Below, in pieces: positions 52,780 to 61,140 of a stretch of DNA of 64,000 nucleotides; the first letter of the stretch is position 1; every line of letters starts with the position of its first letter. Below the pieces are notes generated by a model. It saw nothing but the letters and a program-made list of their open reading frames with translations. It did no database searches and was not told the origin of the DNA. Position numbers and translations under genes: made by a program. The stretch spans positions 62,001 to 126,000 of the forward strand of contig CAWJQP010000049.1 of assembly GCA_963844855.1 (NCBI GenBank), read 5' to 3'. This stretch comes from DASQDN01 sp963844855. GTDB lineage: Bacteria; Acidobacteriota; Terriglobia; Bryobacterales; Bryobacteraceae.

Positions 52780-54437
52780 TGCGCCGGCTCTTGAATTTCC
52801 ACAACACGATCACCGGCTACGCCGGTTAGCTTCTGCGTGACCCCGCTGGGCCATTTGATAACTAATGAATCCACTTGGGTACGGCTTCCGAGTCCAAAGT
52901 GAAGCCGTGGATCGCTTGAGCTCAGGTAGCTGTCGCCCGCCAATCGAGCCGCTGTAAGGGTCCGGCCCGCTGAGGTGACTGTAACCAACGTACCCACCGC
53001 ATCCCGGTTGCTCCTCGTACCGCGCAAAGCGACCTGCAGCCAGTGCCCTCCGCTGTTCCGATTGAGAAGCAAACGCGGAGGAGCATCCTGATCGTTGATC
53101 AAGACGTCAACGCGCCCATCATTATCGATATCCCCGGTTGCGAGTCCCCGCCCTGTTCCCGGTCTAGCAATGGCGGCGTCGTCCGCGCCCTCTTCTGTGA
53201 ATGCACCGAGTCCGTCGCCGTGATGGAGCAGCAACCGCTGGCGGTACGTACTTCCACCTCCAAATTGATCGGCTTCGGGGTACACATGACCGTTGGCGAC
53301 CATCACATCCTTACTGCCGTCATTATCGTAGTCCACAAATTTTACTCCCCACCCGAGAAACAGCCAGGACGGTGGCCCGATCTTTGAAGGCCACGTTGCA
53401 TCTTCAAACATCCCCTTCCCGAGGTTCCGGTAGAGGGAGTTCGTGTCTTCTGAAAAGGTAGTAAGCAGGAGGTCCAGCCGTCCCGAACCACTCGAGTCTC
53501 CCAAATCCACGCCCATGCCAGCCTGGGCGCGACCATCCATATTCACAGCGACTCCAGCGGACAGACCGACTTCTTCGAATTGACCTTTTCCTTTATTACG
53601 AAAAAGATAATTCGGCGTGCTGTCATTCGCGACGAAGATGTCCTGTCGGCCGTCCCCGTCAAAGTCTGTGATCAATGGCTGGAGGCTGTAGAAGGGTTGC
53701 GCGGCATCCGTAATACCGCTGGCCTTGGTGATGTCCTCAAACCGTCCGCGCCCAATATTGCGGTACAGGGCGCCTTGGCCGGGCGTCATTCCGCGTGGGC
53801 CGCAGAACACACCGACCCCCTTATAGATGCAGTTCGCCGCGCTTCCTTTTGCCGGCAAGCGCTGTGCGGGCACATCGACATATGACGCGATGTAGAGGTC
53901 GAGGCGTCCATCCTCATCGACATCGCCGAATGCAGCGCCGGAAGACCATACACCCGGACGAGCCACGCCGGCCGAAACAGCGACTTCCCGGAATGTTCCT
54001 GACCCTTCATTATGAAACAGGAAATTACGGCCGAAACCGGTTACCAGAAAGTCGGGCCATCCGTCGCTGTCATAATCCGCAACTACAACACCCATTCCCC
54101 AGCCCCTCGCGGTCAGTCGGGCCTTGGCGGTGACATCCGCAAACCGAAGATCGCCCCGATTCTCATACAAAGCAATCACCGGGTCACCACCTTGGCCCAA
54201 GCGCTCCAATGTTGTGCCACGGACGAGAAGGATATCCATTCGTCCGTCGTGATTGTAATCGAGGAAGGCGCATCCCCCGCCGATCGATTCGACGATGTAG
54301 TTCTTTGCGGCGGAACCCTGCGTTCCGCGGAATGCCCCGAGTCCGGCTTGTTGGGTGATGTCCCGCCAGCCTGGCTTGATCGCGCCCGATGCCAGCGCAA
54401 GAGAAATCATGGCAGTCAGAGCCGTCGCTTTACGCAT
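52776..54437 (-). CDS. CRTAC1 family protein (FG-GAP/VCBS repeats, ASPIC/UnbV domain)
   Basis: 553 residues. Signal peptide (ATALTAMISLALASGAIKPG), repeated calcium-type blades (DYNHDGRMDILLVRG, DYDSDGWPDFLVTGF, DVDEDGRLDLYIASY, DFDGDGRQDIFVAND, DYDNDGSKDVMVANG, DIDNDGRVDVLINDQ) and C-terminal ASPIC/UnbV domain (RDAVGTLVTVTSAGRTLTAA; SLVIKWPSGVTQKL). Paralogue of 37239-38909. It follows the TonB receptor by 13 nt. Probably a surface or periplasmic ligand-binding partner of the receptor. Confidence 0.9.
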   Translation of the reverse strand: MRKATALTAMISLALASGAIKPGWRDITQQAGLGAFRGTQGSAAKNYIVESIGGGCAFLDYNHDGRMDILLVRGTTLERLGQGGDPVIALYENRGDLRFADVTAKARLTARGWGMGVVVADYDSDGWPDFLVTGFGRNFLFHNEGSGTFREVAVSAGVARPGVWSSGAAFGDVDEDGRLDLYIASYVDVPAQRLPAKGSAANCIYKGVGVFCGPRGMTPGQGALYRNIGRGRFEDITKASGITDAAQPFYSLQPLITDFDGDGRQDIFVANDSTPNYLFRNKGKGQFEEVGLSAGVAVNMDGRAQAGMGVDLGDSSGSGRLDLLLTTFSEDTNSLYRNLGKGMFEDATWPSKIGPPSWLFLGWGVKFVDYDNDGSKDVMVANGHVYPEADQFGGGSTYRQRLLLHHGDGLGAFTEEGADDAAIARPGTGRGLATGDIDNDGRVDVLINDQDAPPRLLLNRNSGGHWLQVALRGTRSNRDAVGTLVTVTSAGRTLTAARLAGDSYLSSSDPRLHFGLGSRTQVDSLVIKWPSGVTQKLTGVAGDRVVEIQEPAQ

Positions 54438-54450
54438 TTCACAGCGGTTT

Positions 54451-57400
54451 TCAAAATATGTATTTCAAAGCGAACTGTATCTCCCTGCTCGCCCCAGCGC
54501 TTGCGATTGTGCCATAGTTGGCCGCCGCGATGCTCCCGCTGGGTAAGCCGAAGTTAACGAAGTTGAACGCGTTGAAAAACTCAGCCCGGAACTGAATCTT
54601 GTGCGACTCTCGCAGACGGAAATCCTTCAAAATCCCGAGGTCAAGATTTTTTAAGCCTGGTCCCTCCAGAATGTTCCGTCCCGCTGTACCATACCGGAAA
54701 CCCGTTGGAGCAACGAACGCGGCAGTGTCGAACCAGCGTAGGCGTGTCCTTTCTGAGGTAGGCAAGTTTCCGTTGGCGATCCGATCGGCGCGAACAGTGC
54801 CGGACTCAATGCCGATGGTGTTGGGTGCGGTCGGCGAGAAGAAGAAGCCGCTTTGTCCAGTGAAGATGCCGGTCAGAATCCATCCTCCGAGGACGGCATC
54901 CAAAGCTGTATGAGCGTTGGCCAGATAATGCCGGCCGCGGCCGAACGGCAGTTCGTATACCGCACTCGCCACGAAGCGGTTAGCCGTATGATACCCGGCA
55001 AGCGCTTTATTGGAGCGAATATCGTTCGCATTCTGGAAATCGGCCAGCTGCGACGAGGAATTGTCGATTGCCTTCGAAAGCGTGTAGTGGGTAAGGAACG
55101 TCAGTCCCTGCGAAAATTCTTTGCGGAGTTTGGCGGTAAACGCCTGGTAGGTAGCCGTCGCTCCATTTTGGGCGGAGACGACGACACGCTCACCGGGATA
55201 GGGGCGCCGCGGCGGGAGAGGACCGGGTCCGGGATTCGCCGCGTTTAGGCCGGTGTTGATATCGAGGTGTGTAGCTAGGCTTCCGGCGTAGGAAAGCTCG
55301 GCGACCAGCGACTTCACCACCTCACGTTGGATATCGAAGTTCCATTGCTGGACGGAGGCATCGAAGAAGTCCAGATTGTTTGAAAAGCCTGAAAACGCGC
55401 TGGCGAGAGCAGACGGAATGAATGAGTTCGCCAAGTCAAAACTGGGCGCAGGCACCGTGTTCGTGACTGTCTGGCGATCGATCTGAGGTGCATTGAATGC
55501 CAGCGTCTGCTTGGTGTTGTACGGCACGTAGTTGAAAAACATGCCGTATCCGGTGCGAATAACCGTCTTCTCCGATCCAAATGGGCGCCACGCAATTCCG
55601 AGCCGCGGACCCCAATTGTTCTTGTCCGCGATGCACAGGCAACGCCCGTATTGGCTATCAGGTGCGTCAATTCGAACGATCTTGCCGTTGCTCGGGAAGT
55701 AGTTCGCCTGCCGATTTCTCGCTTCCACCACAGGGCTGTTGTACTCGTATCGCAGCCCCAGGTTGATGGTCAAAGTGCGGGTTACCTTGAAATCGTCCTG
55801 CACGAAAAAGTAGTAGTGGGTACCCCGGTGCAAACTTTCGAATATATTGGAGCCGGGAAGTAGGATCTCACGGATGGCAGAACTGGGTATACCTAGCAGG
55901 AAATCGGCAAATCCGTCGCCCGTGTAAGCTCCGCCAAATGAGTAGTTACCGCGGATCTGCGGATTGAATCGCTGGTCCTCATGTTCACGTGTAATATCGA
56001 CACCGAAACGGACGGTATGTGCGGCCTTAATCCAGTTTAAGGTGTCGCCGATCTGGTAATGCCTGGTCTTGAATAACTGCGGAGGCCCGGCGGCCGCTCC
56101 GAGCGAGCCGTACCCTGAGGGGCTGAAGGAAGGGATACCCGCGCTCACTCCCCCGGCTTGCGGCTGGTTAGAATTGCTCGGAAATCCGAGATCCGACAAG
56201 CTAATATTCTCCGGCGACCGGTTCTTTTGGTCCTGACTTACGAAATTAAAACCACCCTTGAAGTCGTTTAACAAGGTGGGACCAAAAATGTGCGTCCAGT
56301 TGGCCGAGTACGCCTGTGTCGTTACAGCCTGCAGCGCGTCGGTAATCTGTGTAAAACGCGGAGAGGCGACGTCCAGTTTGGCCCAGTAGTATGATCCCCA
56401 GACCTTATCTTTTTCCGAAAAACTCTCATCGATACGCGCCGCGACCTGATTCAAATCGTTGCGCGCGCTGGGTGCAATTGTGTAATTGTTTCGGACTCCC
56501 GCGACATTTTGCAGTGGATAATCCGCCAGACGCATCGTGTTTGTCGCAATGGGACTGATTCGATTGGCAGGAATGATGGCATTTGGAAACGGATCGCCAG
56601 TCAGTGGGTCCCGAACCGCCCTGCCCAGTTCGCTAAGGTCGCCCCCGCGCATGCGTGCAGTCGGTACCGTCGTCGTCGATGTATTTCCGCGCCGAATCCG
56701 TGCGCCCTCATAATTCACGAAGAAAAAGGTCTGGTTGCGCAAAACTGGGCCACCAAGCGATGCGCCGAATTGGTTCTGTTTCAGCGGCCGCTTAGGCAAA
56801 CCCGCTAGGTTGCTGAAGAAGTTGTTCGCATCCAGATGGTCATTTCGAAAGAATTCGTAGGCAGACCCGTGAAACTCGTTCGTGCCCCCTTTGCTTGTCA
56901 CCAGAACCTGACCTGTCCTGCCGCCCAAATCGGCACTGTAGTTATTCTGGACGATCTTAAATTCCTGGATGGAGTCAATCGGCGGGTACGCGAAGGTTCC
57001 GCCGGTGAACTCGTTGGTGACGTTCATCCCGTTGTAAGTAAATTGGTTTCCTTCAGGCCGCGACCCGGAAATAGAAAAGAACCCGCTTGTCCCGACGGCA
57101 TTTTCTTGGGTACGAGTCCCTATTCCTGTGCCGCCGGCGACAACGCCGGGGGTCAGCAATGCGAGCTGGGCATAACTCCGTCCGTTTAGTGGTAGTTCCA
57201 GTATTTGCTTTGTCTGGACAACTTCCCCCAGCGCGGCATGTGACGTCTCGATGAGTGGCGCATCAGCCGTTACCGAAACCGTCTCCGTCACCTGGCCCAC
57301 TATGAGACTGAAATCCACAATTGCGGTACGCTCGATGACCAGGGTGATGCCCGTCTGTACCGTAGTGCGGAAACCAGATGCGGAGGCTTTCACTTCGTAT

Positions 57401-57627
57401 TCGCCCACCTGCAATGACAGCACCGCGTACCGTCCGGACGGATCCGAAACGGCGCTGCGCGTGACTCCGGTGTTCGTGTTCCTGACTTCGATTTGTGCAT
57501 TGGGAACCAATGCGCCAGAGGAGTCCTGAACTGTTCCCTCAATTCGGCCGGTTCCGAGAGAGACCTGTGCATAGGCCCCCAGCACCAGCGTTGAAAAAAC
57601 GAAAAACCACCGCATGCAACCTAACAT
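54451..57627 (-). CDS. TonB-dependent receptor with carboxypeptidase-regulatory domain
   Basis: 1,058 residues from ATG 57627 (ATG 57615 also possible; the longer start at 57693 overlaps the divergent MFS gene). Signal peptide (MRWFFVFSTLVLGAYAQ), Cna-B-like domain (GRIEGTVQDSSGALVPNAQI), plug (LELPLNGRSYAQLALLTPGV; VLVTSKGGTNEFHGSAYEFF), barrel ending REIQFALKYIF. Intact. First gene of an operon with CRTAC1, GntR and TPR genes, divergent from the MFS gene, with an operator-like site in between. Confidence 0.9.
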   Translation of the reverse strand: MLGCMRWFFVFSTLVLGAYAQVSLGTGRIEGTVQDSSGALVPNAQIEVRNTNTGVTRSAVSDPSGRYAVLSLQVGEYEVKASASGFRTTVQTGITLVIERTAIVDFSLIVGQVTETVSVTADAPLIETSHAALGEVVQTKQILELPLNGRSYAQLALLTPGVVAGGTGIGTRTQENAVGTSGFFSISGSRPEGNQFTYNGMNVTNEFTGGTFAYPPIDSIQEFKIVQNNYSADLGGRTGQVLVTSKGGTNEFHGSAYEFFRNDHLDANNFFSNLAGLPKRPLKQNQFGASLGGPVLRNQTFFFVNYEGARIRRGNTSTTTVPTARMRGGDLSELGRAVRDPLTGDPFPNAIIPANRISPIATNTMRLADYPLQNVAGVRNNYTIAPSARNDLNQVAARIDESFSEKDKVWGSYYWAKLDVASPRFTQITDALQAVTTQAYSANWTHIFGPTLLNDFKGGFNFVSQDQKNRSPENISLSDLGFPSNSNQPQAGGVSAGIPSFSPSGYGSLGAAAGPPQLFKTRHYQIGDTLNWIKAAHTVRFGVDITREHEDQRFNPQIRGNYSFGGAYTGDGFADFLLGIPSSAIREILLPGSNIFESLHRGTHYYFFVQDDFKVTRTLTINLGLRYEYNSPVVEARNRQANYFPSNGKIVRIDAPDSQYGRCLCIADKNNWGPRLGIAWRPFGSEKTVIRTGYGMFFNYVPYNTKQTLAFNAPQIDRQTVTNTVPAPSFDLANSFIPSALASAFSGFSNNLDFFDASVQQWNFDIQREVVKSLVAELSYAGSLATHLDINTGLNAANPGPGPLPPRRPYPGERVVVSAQNGATATYQAFTAKLRKEFSQGLTFLTHYTLSKAIDNSSSQLADFQNANDIRSNKALAGYHTANRFVASAVYELPFGRGRHYLANAHTALDAVLGGWILTGIFTGQSGFFFSPTAPNTIGIESGTVRADRIANGNLPTSERTRLRWFDTAAFVAPTGFRYGTAGRNILEGPGLKNLDLGILKDFRLRESHKIQFRAEFFNAFNFVNFGLPSGSIAAANYGTIASAGASREIQFALKYIF

Positions 57628-57657
57628 TTGATTTACCCTTTCGGTGCGGGTGTGATG

Positions 57658-57678
57658 GGTAATACGGGTACCATAGGT
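57658..57678. promoter_or_regulatory. Operator-like 21-bp site, copy 1
   Basis: Contains ATACGGGTACCAT, with TAC-GG-GTA symmetry. It matches 58948-58968 at 20 of 21 positions. It lies between the divergent TonB receptor and MFS genes, 3 nt before ATG 57681. Confidence 0.6.
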
Positions 57679-57680
57679 TG

Positions 57681-58952
57681 ATGCCGATGTCAACCGTCGG
57701 GTCGTCCCGGGCGTGGGCGACTGTTGGCCTGCTATGGCTTGCGATGCTCATCAACTACGTTGACCGGCAGGTGGTTTTTTCGATTTTTCCGGCTCTTCAG
57801 CGAGACCTCACGTTCGATAGCCGGCAGTTGGGTTTGATTGGAGCTGTCTTTCTCTGGTCGTATTCCTTCTGCCTCATACTCTCGGGACGACTTGCGGATC
57901 TGGTACGCCGCGACTGGCTGATCGCGCTCAGCCTGATCACCTGGAGCCTCGCCACTCTGGCAACGGGAAGAAGCCGCACCGTCCCTGAGTTTCTTTTTTC
58001 CCGGGCACTTATGGGCCTGACTGAAGCGCTATACCTGCCGGCCGCGATCGGTCTGATTGGAATGCTTCATCCGGGTCCAACCCGGTCCCGCGCCTTATCC
58101 GTACACGGAACCGCGCAAGTATTTGGCATCATTCTCGGAAGCTGGTACGGCGGATGGATGGCGGACACAACCGGTTGGCGGACGGCGTTCCTGATACTGA
58201 CGACGCTGGGCATCGTCTACGCGCCGTTACTGGTCCTAGGTTTGCGTGGGCTGCCGCGACAAGCGACGGCGCAGGCAACAGAGCCCACACCCGCTTTCGC
58301 TTTCTTGTCCTCCGCCTCCTACCGGGCCCTCGCCGTCGCATTTTTCTGCTTCTGCGGGCTGCTGTGGATGCTCTACGCGTGGCTTCCGGCATTCCTGTAT
58401 GAGCGCTTCCACCTGTCGATGGCGGAAAGTGGCTTGGCCGCCACTCTATATCTGCAAACCAGTTCAGCCGTCGGTGCGATCTTCTGGGGTTTCGCGTCGG
58501 ATCGCTGGGCGGCAGTCCGTCCGGGCGCACGAGTCTATGTGCTGGCAGGGTTGATCCTGACAGCCGGGCCTTTGGCATACTTCACCATCGCCGCACCGTC
58601 TCTGACGCTGTTGAAGTTCTACTCCTCGCTATTCGGATTTTTCGCCGGCGGCATTGTTGGGAACATCTTCGGTGGCGTCTTCGACGTTATCCCTGTCGGC
58701 AATCACGGTATCGGCGCCGGAACGATGAACATGATCGGCGGTGTAGCCGGCGGCTTAGGCGTGCTTTTCGCCGGGGAGTGGAAAAGCGCGTTCGGACTAG
58801 ATCGCGTGATGCTGGCCGCCGCTGCTGCAGCTGTAATCAGTGCGGTCAGTTTGCTCGCCGTCGCGCACGCACGACTACCGGCGGATCGACTACGTGCGAG
58901 GCTTTCAAGCCCAATTCCAACCAATGCGCCATCGGTTGACACTAACAGGTAA
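57681..58952 (+). CDS. MFS transporter
   Basis: 423 residues from ATG 57681 (TTG 57678 and ATG 57687 also possible). Twelve hydrophobic segments; YVDRQVVFSIFPALQRDL (TM1), SGRLADLVRRDWLIALSL (motif A), ALMGLTEALYLPAAIGLIGM and GSWYGGWMADTTGWR. Paralogue of 41588-42847. It probably takes the compound delivered by the TonB receptor across the inner membrane. The stop codon lies inside the second operator-like site. Confidence 0.9.
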   Translation: MPMSTVGSSRAWATVGLLWLAMLINYVDRQVVFSIFPALQRDLTFDSRQLGLIGAVFLWSYSFCLILSGRLADLVRRDWLIALSLITWSLATLATGRSRTVPEFLFSRALMGLTEALYLPAAIGLIGMLHPGPTRSRALSVHGTAQVFGIILGSWYGGWMADTTGWRTAFLILTTLGIVYAPLLVLGLRGLPRQATAQATEPTPAFAFLSSASYRALAVAFFCFCGLLWMLYAWLPAFLYERFHLSMAESGLAATLYLQTSSAVGAIFWGFASDRWAAVRPGARVYVLAGLILTAGPLAYFTIAAPSLTLLKFYSSLFGFFAGGIVGNIFGGVFDVIPVGNHGIGAGTMNMIGGVAGGLGVLFAGEWKSAFGLDRVMLAAAAAAVISAVSLLAVAHARLPADRLRARLSSPIPTNAPSVDTNR

Positions 58953-58968
58953 TACGGGTACCATGGGT
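58936..58968 (+). promoter_or_regulatory. Promoter with overlapping operator-like site, copy 2
   Basis: A consensus -35 TTGACA (58936-58941), a 17-nt spacer and TACCAT (58959-58964) as -10. The 21-bp operator-like repeat (58948-58968) covers the -10. It would drive the pre-peptidase-domain gene starting at 58978 and be shut by a repressor bound to the repeat. Confidence 0.55.
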
Positions 58969-58977
58969 GGCAATTCG

Positions 58978-61120
58978 ATGGGACTGCCGATGCGATCGGT
59001 GATTGCCGTCACCAGTGTTGTCTTCATTGCGACAACCGCTCTAGCTGCACTCACACCATCGTTACCCACCGTCGATCAGGCATACCCGCAAAGCGGAACC
59101 ATCGGCGCTCTCCATAGAATCGGTTCTCGAAGGCAATTATCTCGACCGTGTGCAAGACGTTAGGACTGAAGATGACGAGTTGCAGGCGCAGGTTCTGGAA
59201 TCGTCTTTCACTCGGGTCCGTCTGCGAGTCAGTAGCCGGCCCGATGCGCGTCCGGGTCTTTATGGCCTACGCCTGATTACAAAACGGGGCATCTCCAACG
59301 TGGTGCGGTTCCGGCTCACTGGTTGGGAGTCTATCTACGAGAGCGAGCCGAACGACCGCGAAACGCAGGCCACGCCGGTGCTCTCTGACACTTCCGTGAA
59401 TGGGCTCATCGAGCACGTAAATGATTCCGACTTCTACAAATTCCATGCTGCCGCCGGCGAGATGCTCGCATTCAACATGCTGATGGGGCGAAACGGCTAC
59501 GCCAATCCGGGCGAGGCGGGACATCTTACGATGACGCTCCTCTCGTCGAAAGGGGTGGTGCTTGCGACCGCTTTCGGCACGTTCCTCATGGATCCGTATT
59601 ATCAGCACCGGTTCACGACGGCAGGCGAATACTATCTCGTCGTGAATCACAGCCGCATGGCGGTCACCTGCCTCGAGAACGAATGCGAGAATCGACGCTT
59701 GTGGGAACCATACCAACTCATGATCGGGCGAAGTCCAATGCTCTGGTCCCTGTGGCCCAATATGGCTGTGCGGGGAACTGCGGTGGAAGCGCGGCTCATC
59801 GCGGATCTTCTCGATCCGGCTACCCCTCTGCTGTTTTCCGATCCGAGCATCTCTGCGAGGCTGCTGGCGCCAGAGCAAGGGGGCTACAAAGTTCGAATTC
59901 AGGTTGGCAAAGATACCCGTCCCGGACTTCATCTCCTGAAGGTCCCGGATGCCGCTGGCATAGTGAACGCCCTCGGATTCATGGTGGAGGGTTCGGCCGT
60001 ACGCACGGAAACCGAACCGAACGATACACGGGAAGCCAGCGCGCCATTAGAAGCGCCAGGCGTGATCGTAGGCCGGCTGGACCACGCTGGAGATGTGGAC
60101 TCGTTTCAGTTCGCCCCGGTGGGGACCGAAGCCCTGTCGTTCCGGCTGGAAGCGCGCAACCTGGGTTCCGCCATGGTCGACCCGAATGTGAGCATTCTGT
60201 GCAAGGATGGCGATCTTGCAGTGTCGAACGATGACGAACCGAGTTTCCGCAATCCGCGCAATCGTGATCCCTATCTTGAATTCAAAGCCGCCGACGCTAC
60301 GGCATGCGCCAACCATGAAGAGGGGTTTTATGTGCAAGTGCGGGATTCGTCCAAGAAGTTTGGCGATTCCGCCTTTTACGTGCTTCGCGTAGGCAAGCAG
60401 CGGCCCTCTTTCACTCTGGGCCTGCCGCGGGATCGGCATGCGTTGGAACGAGGCAAGGTGAACAAAATCACGGTGTCGATCCGACGCTTCGGGGGGTTCG
60501 CCGGTGACGTTCGCGTGACGGCGTCGGATGTCCCGGCCGGCATCGAAGCCAAGCCGCTGACAATCGGCAACGGGAAAGCAACGGGTGAAATGGAATGGCG
60601 CGTGGATGCCGCTTCGCCAGCGAGTCCCTTCGTCTTGAAGTTGGTTGCTTCGGCCGAGATAGACGGTAAGACGATATCGGAACCCGCCGTGCTGTCTCAA
60701 CCGATGCTGGGTGATGGACCTGGCTACGTACAGATGGGGGAGACGGCCGCATGGGCCAGCGTCGTCGATCCTGTGCAGTTCGCGTTGGATCGGGTACCAC
60801 CCCCGGGCGCCGGGTTTGCGCTCGACCGTCACTTTCTCTCGATGCGCGGCGATCGCAAAGCTCGGGTGCTGGTGAAGATTGAACGTGCACCGGACTCATC
60901 GTCAAAACTGGAGTTCACTCCCGAAGGCCTGCCTGAAGGCGTCATCGTGGAGAGTCAGCAGCTATTGGAGGACGGCAAGTCGGTCGACATCGTTTTGAAA
61001 GCTACTGCGTCGCAGCTTCCGACACGCGAGCATCGGATCACAATGATCGCCTCCACAAAGGTGGGGGAACAGACGGTCACGGAAGCGACTAAAGCCTTTT
61101 TTCTGAGAGTGGAGCAGTAA
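58978..61120 (+). pseudogene. Secreted protein with bacterial pre-peptidase (PPC) domains, one frameshift
   Basis: Start ATG 58978 (58963 and 58990 possible). Signal peptide (RSVIAVTSVVFIATTALAAL), then LTPSLPTVDQAYPQSGTIGA. At about 59105-59120 one extra base shifts the frame; the next frame reads SVLEGNYLDRVQDVRTEDDE and is open to TAA 61120. Two PPC-type beta-sandwich domains carry the ESEPNDRETQATPV and ETEPNDTREASAPL signatures, with DSDFYKFHAAAGEML and DVDSFQFAPVGTEAL following. The corrected protein is about 713 residues. It is followed by a DUF1549/1553 gene after 20 nt; these three-gene sets are common in Planctomycetes and Acidobacteria. Confidence 0.82.
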
Positions 61121-61140
61121 ATGATATGGGGACGTAGGCG

